From an uncultured Eubacteriales bacterium (GTDB lineage Bacteria; Bacillota; Clostridia; Oscillospirales; CAG-272): a DNA stretch of 20,808 nt. The stretch is from assembly GCA_934481515.1 (NCBI GenBank), contig CAKSPO010000035.1:1-20808 (forward strand), read 5' to 3'. The position numbers and the translations under genes were made by a program. This document shows positions 6,466 through 13,757 of the stretch, in pieces (position 1 is the stretch's first letter; every line of letters starts with the position of its first letter). The notes below the pieces were generated by a model, which was not told where the DNA came from, ran no database searches, and worked only from the letters and a program-made list of their open reading frames with translations.

Positions 6466-8478
6466 ATGATAAATTCAACCTCAAATTCGCAGGGAGGAGA
6501 AGCTCCGGTCAAGAGACGTCTCCGCGCCTTCGGAAGGACAAGACTGCTTTTGATTGCTTATGATATCCTGATTCTCGCATTGGTGGACGTGCTGATGCTG
6601 GTCTTATATGACGGAGGGCAGGAACATTTTTCCATTACGGATATTCTTTTGCAGTTTGCGTTGGCGCTGGTTTCGATTTTCTCTGTACGCTTTCTGCTGC
6701 GGGTTTACAATCAGATCTGGCGCTACGGGGGGATTCAGAGTTACATCCGGATGCTTTTGTCCGACGGCATTGCCGCTGTGTTCTATTTTACTCTGGAGCG
6801 GATATTGCCGGTGGCACATATCTCTTTTCCGCGGTTGCTCTCAATCTGTTGTATGACACTGCTCGGCTCTCTCTCCATCCGGATGATATACCGGTATGCC
6901 TACAAGTGCTGCCGTCGGAATTCGGTACGGGGACGGATTTTCAACTTCCTCCTCCGGATCTTTGCCGGAAAGGCGGTGGAGCTGGACAATGTCTCAAATG
7001 CCAATAAAATCAAAATCGCCATTGTCGGTGCGGGACGTTCCGGGGTCAGCCTGGCGGAGGAGTTGATTAACAACCGGGTTTCCGCTTATACGCCGCGGTG
7101 CTTCATCGATATCAACAATGAAAAAATCGGTCGTCAGATTTCCGGAATTCCCGTGGTTGCAGAATCGGCGGTGACGCAGGATTTTCTGGACAGTCACGAG
7201 ATTCAGGAGATCGTTTTTGCGCTTCCTCAGATTGATGTGGAGGAGAAAAAACGGCTCTATGAGCGGTACAAGGCATTTCGTTGCAAGGTGAAGGTTTACG
7301 ATTATCCGATGATGCAGCAGGCAGGAGACGGAAAGCGGACACTCCGGGAATTTGACATTGAAGAGCTTCTGTTCCGCAAGCCGCTGGTGGTGACCAATGA
7401 GAAAACCGCAGCTTTCTATCAGAACAAGGTTGTGATGATTACGGGCGGCGGCGGAAGCATCGGAAGTGAGCTGTGCCGCCAGATTGCAAAAATGCAGCCC
7501 AGGCAGCTGATTATTCTGGATGTGTATGAAAACGGTGCTTACGACATTCAGCAGGAACTGAAAATTGCATACGGAGCCAAGCTGGATCTGCGGGTGGAAA
7601 TTCTTTCGGTCTGCAACCGGACGGCTCTGGATCGGATTTTTGCTACCTATCATCCGAATGTGATTTTGCATGCGGCAGCGCACAAACATGTTCCGCTGAT
7701 GGAGCATAATTGCTGTGAAGCGGTGGAAAACAATGTCTTCGGAACACTGAACTGTGTGGAGCTTTCGGAAAAATACGGTGTGGATCGGTTTATGATGGTT
7801 TCCACCGACAAAGCGGTCAATCCCACCAATGTGATGGGGGCGACCAAGCGGATGTGCGAAATGATTGTGCAGAGCCACAGCCGCACTTCCGCCATTACGA
7901 CGTTCAGTGCGACGCGTTTCGGAAATGTTTTGGGCAGCGCCGGTTCGGTAATTCCGCTATTTAAACGGCAGATCGTCAACGGCGGCCCCGTGACCATTAC
8001 GGACAAGCGGATCATCCGGTATTTTATGACGATTCCGGAAGCAAGTCAGCTTGTGCTGCAGTCCGGTGCGATGGCTCGGAACGGGGAACTGTTTGTTCTG
8101 GATATGGGGAAACCGGTCAAAATTCTGGATCTGGCGGAAAATATGATTCGCCTGAGCGGTTTTGAACCGTACCGGGATATTCAGATCGTAGAAACGGGAC
8201 TTCGGCCGGGAGAAAAGCTTTACGAGGAGTTGCTGGTCAAAACAGAAGAACTGGACAAGACCGAAAACAGTCTGATCTTTATCGAACGGGATGAGCCGAT
8301 TTCCAAGGAAACGCTGGCGGAAAAGCTGTCTGTGCTTCGGGATGCGGTTGCTACCGGGTCGGACGAGCAGGTGAAGTCGGCGCTGATTCGTGTGATTCCG
8401 ACCTATAAAAAACCGGAAGCCGTCAATGCGGGCGCCGGTGCGTCGGAAGAAATGAAGCTGGCGGTCAAGGTCGGCTGA
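6466..8478 (+). CDS. Membrane-bound nucleoside-diphosphate-sugar 4,6-dehydratase (WbpM/EpsC/CapD family)
   Basis: A 670-residue protein of the large FlaA1/WbpM type. Residues about 25-145 carry four membrane helices. A first Rossmann-like domain begins at 182 with IAIVGAGRSG (degenerate cofactor site). The catalytic short-chain dehydrogenase domain begins at 322 with VVMITGGGGSIGSE and contains LHAAAHKHVPLME (402-413), VSTDKAVNPTNVMGATKR (445-462) and RFGNVLGS. In this family the usual Ser-Tyr-Lys triad is Ser/Thr-Met-Lys: T447 region, M457 and K461 are visible here. The family makes UDP-4-keto-6-deoxy-N-acetylhexosamines, most often from UDP-GlcNAc, for capsule, exopolysaccharide or protein glycans. 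AAAGGAACGG precedes the ATG. It stands alone, with no glycosyltransferase next to it. Exact product cannot be told. Confidence 0.92.
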   Translation: MINSTSNSQGGEAPVKRRLRAFGRTRLLLIAYDILILALVDVLMLVLYDGGQEHFSITDILLQFALALVSIFSVRFLLRVYNQIWRYGGIQSYIRMLLSDGIAAVFYFTLERILPVAHISFPRLLSICCMTLLGSLSIRMIYRYAYKCCRRNSVRGRIFNFLLRIFAGKAVELDNVSNANKIKIAIVGAGRSGVSLAEELINNRVSAYTPRCFIDINNEKIGRQISGIPVVAESAVTQDFLDSHEIQEIVFALPQIDVEEKKRLYERYKAFRCKVKVYDYPMMQQAGDGKRTLREFDIEELLFRKPLVVTNEKTAAFYQNKVVMITGGGGSIGSELCRQIAKMQPRQLIILDVYENGAYDIQQELKIAYGAKLDLRVEILSVCNRTALDRIFATYHPNVILHAAAHKHVPLMEHNCCEAVENNVFGTLNCVELSEKYGVDRFMMVSTDKAVNPTNVMGATKRMCEMIVQSHSRTSAITTFSATRFGNVLGSAGSVIPLFKRQIVNGGPVTITDKRIIRYFMTIPEASQLVLQSGAMARNGELFVLDMGKPVKILDLAENMIRLSGFEPYRDIQIVETGLRPGEKLYEELLVKTEELDKTENSLIFIERDEPISKETLAEKLSVLRDAVATGSDEQVKSALIRVIPTYKKPEAVNAGAGASEEMKLAVKVG

Positions 8479-8484
8479 ATATTC

Positions 8485-8529
8485 TTTGAGGGGCTGTGAA
8501 AAGCGTTTGGCTTTTGACAGCCCCTCAAA
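8485..8529. terminator. Long hairpin after the dehydratase gene, terminator without T-run
   Basis: TTTGAGGGGCTGT (8485-8497) pairs with ACAGCCCCTCAAA (8517-8529), and after one G-G mismatch AAAAGC pairs with GCTTTT around a GTTTG loop: 19 pairs in all. The 3' side is followed by A rather than T, so it is not a canonical rho-independent terminator on the plus strand; on the minus strand it also lacks a T-run. It may still end or protect the dehydratase mRNA. Confidence 0.5.
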
Positions 8530-8692
8530 AAAAATACCGGTTGGACTTTTGTTTTTTATACGGCTTTATTGCCCCTTGCGAACTCCTTCATTTCCGGGAG
8601 AACGGGCGGCGATAGAAGCCATTGAAGGTGCAGAAAAGGGCTTCGCTCCGAAAGTATTTTCACGCCGGAATCCTTTTTTGGTTGCATCGGTC

Positions 8693-8721
8693 TTGCAAAA
8701 GCGGCTTGTTCATGGTAAAAT
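8693..8721 (+). promoter_or_regulatory. SigA promoter of the yqeG operon
   Basis: TTGCAA (8693-8698), 17-bp spacer, TAAAAT (8716-8721), with the start codon at 8760. Spacing is ideal and both boxes are one or two mismatches off consensus. Confidence 0.65.
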
Positions 8722-8759
8722 AGAAGGGAGAAGATTATAAAAGCGGTAACGGAGGAAAC

Positions 8760-9320
8760 ATGAAGGATTATCTGACGCCGGACCGGATGTTCGGAGGGTA
8801 TGCGGAGGTTACTCCGGAGTTATTGCGGGAAGCCGGGATCCGTGCGTTGTTGATGGATATTGACAACACGCTGGCTCCCTATGAGGAAGCCGACCCGCCG
8901 GAGCAACTGATCAACTGGATCCGAACCATGCGGGAAAGCGGGATCCGGATGGCGCTGGTTTCCAATAACCACGCACCGCGTGTCGAGCGCTTTAACCGTT
9001 CTCTTGGACTACCGGCATATCCGGACAGTCACAAGCCACGCCGCGGGACGCTGGTACGGGCGATGCAGAAGCTGGGAGTCGGGCGGAGCGAAACGGCGGT
9101 GCTGGGGGATCAGCTTCTGACGGATGCCTATGCGGGAAAGCACATCGGGCTTCGCGCGTGGATTGTGCCGCCGATCCGGGATAAGAAAAACCTCTTTTTC
9201 CGCTTCAAGCGGTTATGCGAGCGTCCTTTTATCCGGAAATATGCGCGGCTGCACGGTTATCAGCCGTGGATGTCGTTCTGGAAAATCCGGAATCCGAAAG
9301 CAAAGGAGAATATAAAATGA
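8760..9320 (+). CDS. yqeG: YqeG family HAD phosphatase
   Basis: A 186-residue HAD-superfamily (subclass IIIA) phosphatase. Motif I DIDNT at 33-37 supplies the nucleophile D33 and general acid D35; motif II SNN is at 68-70; the motif III lysine is likely K92 (SHKP); motif IV is GDQLLTD at 116-122. The N-terminal LTPDRMFGGYAEVTPELL and the length fit YqeG (about 170 residues). YqeG is related to yeast Gep4, so phosphatidylglycerophosphate phosphatase activity is a reasonable but unproven guess. ACGGAGGAAAC precedes the ATG. The stop overlaps the next start as ATGA, so it is translationally coupled to the endonuclease IV-like gene. In Bacillus, yqeG neighbours ribosome-assembly and shikimate genes; this context differs. 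Confidence 0.9.
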   Translation: MKDYLTPDRMFGGYAEVTPELLREAGIRALLMDIDNTLAPYEEADPPEQLINWIRTMRESGIRMALVSNNHAPRVERFNRSLGLPAYPDSHKPRRGTLVRAMQKLGVGRSETAVLGDQLLTDAYAGKHIGLRAWIVPPIRDKKNLFFRFKRLCERPFIRKYARLHGYQPWMSFWKIRNPKAKENIK

Positions 9321-10174
9321 GTATGGCAACCTTCGGTCCCGGCGGAAACGGGGACTGGTTTTACGCAGACGGGAACAAAACCACGTTGCAGAGTCCCGGT
9401 TGGTTACAGTCCAAGGGGCTGGATGCGTTTGAATATGAAGCGGGGAACGGTGTCAGCGGCAGTGAGGCGACCTTGCGCGCCATTGGAGAAAAGGCGCGGG
9501 AGCACGGAATCCGGATGTCCCTGCATGCGCCTTACTTTATCTCTCTTTCCGGAGTGGAAGAGGAGAAGCGGATGAAGAGTCTGGAGTATATCCGCAAGTC
9601 GCTTTGGGCGGCAGAGCTGCTGGGTGCGGATACAATTGTCATTCACAGTGGCAGCGCCGCAAAAATCTCCCGTGAAGAAGCGATGCGCCTTTCCAAGGAC
9701 ACGCTCTCCCGCGTGGCGGAAGCGGTCGGTGCACCGGCGGCAAAGCTCGGCATTGAGACGATGGGAAAGATCAATCAGCTCGGAACACTTGCCGAGGTGA
9801 TTGAACAATGCAAGGTTTCTCCGATTTATGCACCCGTAGTGGATTTCGGGCATCTGAACGCACGGGTGTGCGGCGGCGCTTTTCCGGACACAGACAGCTA
9901 CCGACGGGTATTTGATGAAATTGCCGTTTCCTTGGGGGACGCGTATGCAAAGCAGCTGCATTGCCATTTTTCGCGGGTCGAGTACACCGGTGCGGGAGAA
10001 AAGCGGCATCTGACCTTTGCAGACCGGGAATTCGGTCCCTTTTTCGAGCCGCTGGCGGAGGCGATTCTCCGGGAGAATGTTACTCCGCGGATCATCTGCG
10101 AATCTGCCGGAACGCAGGCAGAGGATGCGCTTTTTATGAAAAAGACATTGCTTGCTTTGATGCAGGCGGACTGA
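9317..10174 (+). CDS. Endonuclease IV-like TIM-barrel protein (AP endonuclease family 2)
   Basis: A 285-residue xylose-isomerase-like TIM barrel close to deoxyribonuclease IV (Nfo), which cuts DNA 5' of abasic sites with three metal ions. The ATG at 9317 is preceded by AAAGGAG and overlaps the yqeG stop by 4 nt; upstream in-frame starts would lie inside yqeG. Metal ligands predicted from E. coli Nfo: H70 (LHAPYF), H110 (IHSG), E147 (GIETMG), D176 and H179 (DFGHLNAR), H217 (CHFS), H231 and E262 (ICES). The aspartate that in Nfo stands two residues before the H231 equivalent is K229 here (KRHLTF), so the trinuclear site may be altered. Length matches Nfo (about 280). A repair role is likely, but another hydrolase or isomerase function in this fold is possible. 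Confidence 0.85.
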   Translation: MSMATFGPGGNGDWFYADGNKTTLQSPGWLQSKGLDAFEYEAGNGVSGSEATLRAIGEKAREHGIRMSLHAPYFISLSGVEEEKRMKSLEYIRKSLWAAELLGADTIVIHSGSAAKISREEAMRLSKDTLSRVAEAVGAPAAKLGIETMGKINQLGTLAEVIEQCKVSPIYAPVVDFGHLNARVCGGAFPDTDSYRRVFDEIAVSLGDAYAKQLHCHFSRVEYTGAGEKRHLTFADREFGPFFEPLAEAILRENVTPRIICESAGTQAEDALFMKKTLLALMQAD

Positions 10175-10205
10175 CGGCAGGATATGACACGGGAGGAGAA
10201 AGACA

Positions 10206-11177
10206 ATGCAATATTATCCGATGAAACTGAAGGGAATTACGAAGTCCCCGATTTGGGGCGGAACACGCCTCCGTGAGACTTTCGGAAAGCTTTCTGATTG
10301 CGAGACAATCGGAGAGAGCTGGGAACTGACGGTGCGGGAAAAGGAAATGTGTACGGTGGAGAACGGCGCCTTTTCCGGGCGGACGCTGGGCGCCTTGATT
10401 GCCGGGGATGTTGCCGGGATGATGGGGGAGAGCAGGACGGAAAACGGGTTTCCTCTGCTGATCAAGCTGATTGATGCACATGACCGGCTGTCCGTGCAGG
10501 TACATCCGGACGATGCTTATGCCGCAAGGGTGGAGCACGATCGCGGGAAGACCGAGATGTGGTATATTGTCGAAGCGGAGGAGGGAGCAGAGATTATTTG
10601 CGGACTTGCTGCGGGGATGACGCAGAAGGATTTTGCCGAGGCGGTTGCCGCGGGGGATCCGGAACGGGCGCTCCACCGACAGAAGGTGCATCCTGGGGAG
10701 ACCTATTTTATTCCCGCCGGGCTCCCGCATGCCATCGGGCGAGGGATCCTGATTGCCGAAATTCAGCAGAACTGCGATCTGACCTACCGGGTGTATGATT
10801 ACAACCGGCGGCAGGCAGACGGAAGCCTGCGGGAACTGCACGTCCGGAAGGCGCTGGAGGTCATCCGTCCTTTTTCCGCGGAGGAGATTGAGCGGATCCG
10901 CTTTTCCAGAGGAAACGCCGCGCCGGATGTCGGTGTACTTCTTGCTGACTGTGAATATTTCCGTGTGGTGCAGGGTGCGTCGGAGCCGGGGAAAGCGGTA
11001 TTGCTTCCGCCTTCTGCCCGGATGCGGCATCTGCTGTTCCTTTCCGGGAGTGGAACAGTGCACGGCGGCGGAGTGGATGCGGCATATACGAAGGGCGACA
11101 GTATTTTTCTGCCGGCGGAATTGGGCGAGGTCTCTGTGGAAGGAACCGGCATATGGCTTCTCAGTGAAGCGTATTAA
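10206..11177 (+). CDS. manA: Mannose-6-phosphate isomerase, class I type
   Basis: A 323-residue cupin metalloenzyme that interconverts mannose 6-phosphate and fructose 6-phosphate. Visible motifs: QVHPDD at 98-103 (metal ligand H100), KTEMWYI at 115-121 (E117), PAGLPHAIG at 170-178 (H175) and IQQNCDLTYRVYDYNR at 186-201 with the conserved arginine R195. This short form (about 310-320 residues) is the Bacillus ManA/YvyI type. GGGAGGAGAAAGACA precedes the ATG, 31 nt after the endonuclease IV-like gene, so it is probably the third gene of the yqeG operon. It could feed GDP-mannose synthesis for surface glycans or allow growth on mannose. A terminator overlaps its stop codon. Confidence 0.95.
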   Translation: MQYYPMKLKGITKSPIWGGTRLRETFGKLSDCETIGESWELTVREKEMCTVENGAFSGRTLGALIAGDVAGMMGESRTENGFPLLIKLIDAHDRLSVQVHPDDAYAARVEHDRGKTEMWYIVEAEEGAEIICGLAAGMTQKDFAEAVAAGDPERALHRQKVHPGETYFIPAGLPHAIGRGILIAEIQQNCDLTYRVYDYNRRQADGSLRELHVRKALEVIRPFSAEEIERIRFSRGNAAPDVGVLLADCEYFRVVQGASEPGKAVLLPPSARMRHLLFLSGSGTVHGGGVDAAYTKGDSIFLPAELGEVSVEGTGIWLLSEAY

Positions 11178-11199
11178 AATTGCTTTTTTGCAATTTTTT
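11176..11199 (+). terminator. Short A/T-rich terminator after manA
   Basis: AAAATTGC (11176-11183) and GCAATTTT (11190-11197) form an 8-bp stem around a six-T loop, followed by two more T. It overlaps the manA stop codon. It is weak because the stem is A/T-rich. Confidence 0.5.
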
Positions 11200-11228
11200 G
11201 CGATATTACGCGGTTTGGGTGGTAGAAA

Positions 11229-11244
11229 ACGGTTGACAAACCGT
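11229..11244. promoter_or_regulatory. Candidate operator palindrome over the guaB -35 box
   Basis: ACGGTTGACAAACCGT has perfect 6-bp arms (ACGGTT/AACCGT) around GACA and contains the whole -35 hexamer. A protein bound here would block RNA polymerase. It does not match the Bacillus PurR PurBox or a CcpA cre site that I know. It could also be chance. Confidence 0.35.
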
Positions 11245-11261
11245 ATGTGCTGTGGTATAAT
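11233..11261 (+). promoter_or_regulatory. Consensus SigA promoter of the IMP dehydrogenase gene
   Basis: TTGACA (11233-11238), 17-bp spacer, TATAAT (11256-11261) with TGG before the -10 (extended). Both hexamers are perfect, and the start codon lies 39 nt after the -10. One of the strongest promoters in the window. Confidence 0.92.
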
Positions 11262-11300
11262 TCATAAAATAAGATTCCGGTACAAAAAGGAGAAAACACA

Positions 11301-12806
11301 ATGGCAACCTTTATCAATGAGCCGTCACACACTTTCAATGAATATCTGCTGATTCCGGGGTATTCCTCTGCGGAATGTGTTCCTGCCAATGTCAGCCTTC
11401 AGACGCCGTTGGTAAAGTTCCGTCGCGGGGAGGAGCCTGCCATCAGGATGAACATTCCGATGGTTTCCGCCATTATGCAGTCCGTTTCCGGAGACCGTCT
11501 TGCCGTTGCGCTGGCGACCGAGGGAGGAATTGCGTTCATTTACGGTTCCCAGTCCGTTGCGGATGAGGCGGCAATGGTCAAGCGGGCAAAGGATTTTAAG
11601 GCGGGCTTTGTGAAAAGCGATTCCAACCTTTCGCCGGATGCAACTCTTGCGGATGTTTTGGCGCTGAAGGAGAAGACAGGACATTCCACGATTGCCGTGA
11701 CCTCTGACGGTACCAACGGCGGAAAGCTTTTGGGCATCATTACCGGAAGAGACTACCGCGTGAGCCGGATGGCACCGGATACCAAGGTTTCCACATTTAT
11801 GACCCCCCGGTCGCGCTTGATCTGTGCGCGGGAGGGAACCACGCTCAAGGAAGCCAATGATATTATCTGGGACAACAAGCTTAACACGCTTCCTATCATA
11901 GATGAGACGGACAGGCTCTGTTATCTGGTTTTCCGGAAGGATTACGATTTCCACAAGCAGAACCCGGATGAATTGCTGGATGCCTCCAAGCGGTATGTCG
12001 TCGGCGCCGGCATCAATACCAGAGACTATGAGGAGCGGGTTCCCGCTTTGGTGGATGCGGGGGCGGATGTGCTTTGCATCGACTCCTCCGAGGGCTTTTC
12101 GGAGTGGCAGAAGCGGACGCTCCAGTGGATTCGCGAGAAGTATGGCGATGTGATTAAGGTCGGTGCCGGAAATGTCGTGGATGCCGCCGGATTCCGCTTC
12201 CTGGCGGAAAGCGGTGCGGATTTTGTCAAAGTCGGTATCGGCGGAGGTTCCATCTGCATTACGAGAGAGACCAAGGGCATCGGTCGCGGTCAGGCGACGG
12301 CTTTGATTGATGTCTGCGCGGAGCGAGACCGCTATTTTGCGGAGACGGGCGTTTACATTCCGGTCTGCTCGGACGGCGGAATTGTCTATGACCACCATAT
12401 TACGCTGGCGCTTGCCATGGGAGCGGATTTTGTGATGCTGGGCAGATATTTTGCACGGTTTGACGAAAGCCCCTCCAACCGCGTCAGCATCGGCGGAACA
12501 TACTATAAGGAATATTGGGGCGAGGGCTCTGCACGTGCACGGAACTGGCAGAGATACGATCTCGGCGGCGATAAGAAGCTTTCCTTTGAGGAAGGCGTGG
12601 ATTCCTATGTCCCGTATGCGGGAAGTTTGAAGGACAACGTTGCGCTGTCCCTTTCCAAGGTTCGTTCTACAATGTGCAACTGCGGTGCACTCTCCATTCC
12701 GGAACTGCAGAAGAAGGCAGTTCTGACGCTGGTATCTGCAACCAGCATTGTAGAGGGCGGAGCGCACGATGTCATTCAGAAGAACAAGGAGCCGAAGATC
12801 AGCTGA
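11301..12806 (+). CDS. guaB: IMP dehydrogenase, Tritrichomonas foetus type
   Basis: A 501-residue enzyme that oxidises IMP to XMP with NAD, the first committed step of GMP synthesis. It resembles the protozoan T. foetus IMPDH from end to end (NEP-HTFNEYLLIPG, VSAIMQSVSG, VGAGINTRD, GIGGGSICITRE, EEGVDSYVPYAG, STMCNCGAL). Residues known from T. foetus fall at the same numbers: R241 and W269 (adenine stacking), K310, catalytic C319, the R418-Y419 dyad on the flap, and E431. Two CBS motifs sit in about 100-220. K310 and E431 are associated with low sensitivity to mycophenolic acid in T. foetus. AAAAAGGAG precedes the ATG. Ordinary Firmicutes GuaB is about 485-490 residues with different motifs (for example GIGPGSICTTR), so this is a distinct lineage. 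Monocistronic from a consensus promoter with a palindrome over its -35. Confidence 0.95.
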   Translation: MATFINEPSHTFNEYLLIPGYSSAECVPANVSLQTPLVKFRRGEEPAIRMNIPMVSAIMQSVSGDRLAVALATEGGIAFIYGSQSVADEAAMVKRAKDFKAGFVKSDSNLSPDATLADVLALKEKTGHSTIAVTSDGTNGGKLLGIITGRDYRVSRMAPDTKVSTFMTPRSRLICAREGTTLKEANDIIWDNKLNTLPIIDETDRLCYLVFRKDYDFHKQNPDELLDASKRYVVGAGINTRDYEERVPALVDAGADVLCIDSSEGFSEWQKRTLQWIREKYGDVIKVGAGNVVDAAGFRFLAESGADFVKVGIGGGSICITRETKGIGRGQATALIDVCAERDRYFAETGVYIPVCSDGGIVYDHHITLALAMGADFVMLGRYFARFDESPSNRVSIGGTYYKEYWGEGSARARNWQRYDLGGDKKLSFEEGVDSYVPYAGSLKDNVALSLSKVRSTMCNCGALSIPELQKKAVLTLVSATSIVEGGAHDVIQKNKEPKIS

Positions 12807-12811
12807 TGCAG

Positions 12812-12855
12812 GCTGCTTTCGCGATTTCATAACTGAAACTCTAAGCAGCTTCTTT
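12812..12855 (+). terminator. Possible weak terminator after guaB
   Basis: GCTGCTT (12812-12818) and AAGCAGC (12843-12849) form a 7-bp stem with a 24-nt loop, followed by TTCTTT. The large loop makes this doubtful. Confidence 0.3.
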
Positions 12856-12972
12856 CAGCGGTAATCGAAAATCAAAAAAACACAAATAGGAGCCAGGATG
12901 TGCTATGACACATATTTGTGCGGAGAATCATGTTTTTTGAATTTTGAATCATTTTATCTAAGGGAAGAAAAA

Positions 12973-13163
12973 ATGAAATACGCACGAATTAAATTTTTAA
13001 GAGAAAAATCAAGGCGGACACAGGCGGAGGTTGCAAAAGAAATTACGAACGGGGAGAAAATGAAATTCCGCTGTACATTGCCATGAAAATAGCGAAGTAC
13101 TATAACGTATCCACGGATTATATTGCCGAGTTGATTGACCGGCCGGATCGGCTGAACCAATAA
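12973..13163 (+). pseudogene. Broken XRE-family helix-turn-helix regulator
   Basis: The first frame reads MKYARIKFLREKSRRTQAEV and on to AKEI, the N-terminus and helices 1-2 of a Cro/C1-type DNA-binding domain. It then runs out of frame and would stop at 13086. Another frame continues at the same point with YERGENEIPLYIAMKIAKYY and ends NVSTDYIAELIDRPDRLNQ, stop at 13163. Together these are the two ends of a standard small XRE regulator of about 72 residues. The missing middle is about 28 nt, coding the residues around the recognition helix (typically NISQQTYSK-like). The join is in AAAGAAATTACGAACGG. GGGAAGAAAAA precedes the ATG. A deletion with frameshift is the simplest reading; an assembly or sequencing error is possible. 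As it stands the product cannot bind DNA normally. Confidence 0.75.
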
Positions 13164-13180
13164 CCGAGAGGATAAACCAA

Positions 13181-13220
13181 GGGAGGTATGAAAACAGAAA
13201 TGACTGTTTTTATGCCTCCC
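13181..13220. terminator. Long hairpin after the XRE pseudogene
   Basis: GGGAGGTATGAAAACAG (13181-13197) pairs with CTGTTTTTATGCCTCCC (13204-13220) over 17 positions with two G-T pairs and a 6-nt loop. No T-run follows on the plus strand, so it may be an attenuated terminator or another RNA structure. Confidence 0.55.
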
Positions 13221-13233
13221 TGTTGGGAATATA

Positions 13234-13255
13234 GAAAACAGTCCTTCCTGTTTTC
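13234..13255. repeat. Inverted repeat GAAAACAG/CTGTTTTC
   Basis: GAAAACAG (13234-13241) and CTGTTTTC (13248-13255) form an 8-bp perfect stem with a 6-nt loop. It shares the AAAACAG/CTGTTTT core with the preceding hairpin at 13181-13220, so the two look related. Confidence 0.6.
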
Positions 13256-13381
13256 GTAAATCGGAGAATCAAACCGCATTATCTTTTTGATGAAGCCATT
13301 CCGAGACACAAGGAGCTTGCGGAGCTTTTTTGTTTGTCTTCAAAGGGCGGGGAGCGATCAGTTGAGTGGTGCGGGAGTGAT

Positions 13382-13757
13382 GGAAAACCGGCGAACGGTT
13401 TCCCACGGCTCCCGGACAGAATGCTCTATAGCCGGGGCGGGGAAGGATATGGGAAACGCGGAAAACCAAAGCGGTTTCCCGCATTTTCCACAGCCCGGCG
13501 ACACCCCCTGCCCCCGAGGAACCGTTTCTCCTGCCCTGAAAAGAGCGCAGGGAAAAGGCCAGGAGCGAGAAGCTGCGCCGGAGAAGCTGCGCCGGAAGAT
13601 CTTCCGGAATTCCGGGCAAAGCTTTTTGCCGGCAAGAAAAAATGCCGGGAGACGGGCGGAAAAACCGTTTCCCGGCTTTTCGGTTTTTGTGCTCTTTTCC
13701 GAAAAGAGCGCAAGGGAAGGCAAGGAGTAAAAGCCGTGCCGGAAGGTGTTCCCGAAA
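13382..13757. repeat. Cluster of hairpins, palindromes and short direct repeats
   Basis: Seen directly: hairpin at 13382-13404 (GGAAAACCG / CGGTTTCCC); hairpin at 13458-13482 (GCGGAAAACC / GGTTTCCCGC, one mismatch); perfect 14-nt tandem duplication GAGAAGCTGCGCCG at 13567-13594; perfect 16-nt palindrome CCGGAAGATCTTCCGG at 13592-13607, overlapping the palindrome CCGGAATTCCGG at 13604-13615; hairpin AAAAACCG/CGGTTTTT at 13660-13688; hairpin GCTCTTTT-CCG-AAAAGAGC at 13691-13709. A direct repeat of the type GAAAAGAGCGCA-GGGAA occurs at about 13538 and 13701. Variants of an ACCGTTTCCC-like word recur about four times. This may be a species-specific intergenic repeat, a worn mobile element or a structured RNA. 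Confidence 0.6.

Noticed and set aside
8486..8740. 84-codon open frame between the dehydratase and yqeG
   Set aside because: Starts inside the hairpin, lacks a ribosome site, and ends just after the yqeG promoter.
11325..12830. 501-codon open frame on the minus strand, antisense to guaB
   Set aside because: It mirrors the codon structure of a GC-rich gene, has no ribosome site, and shows no protein family; guaB on the plus strand is unambiguous.
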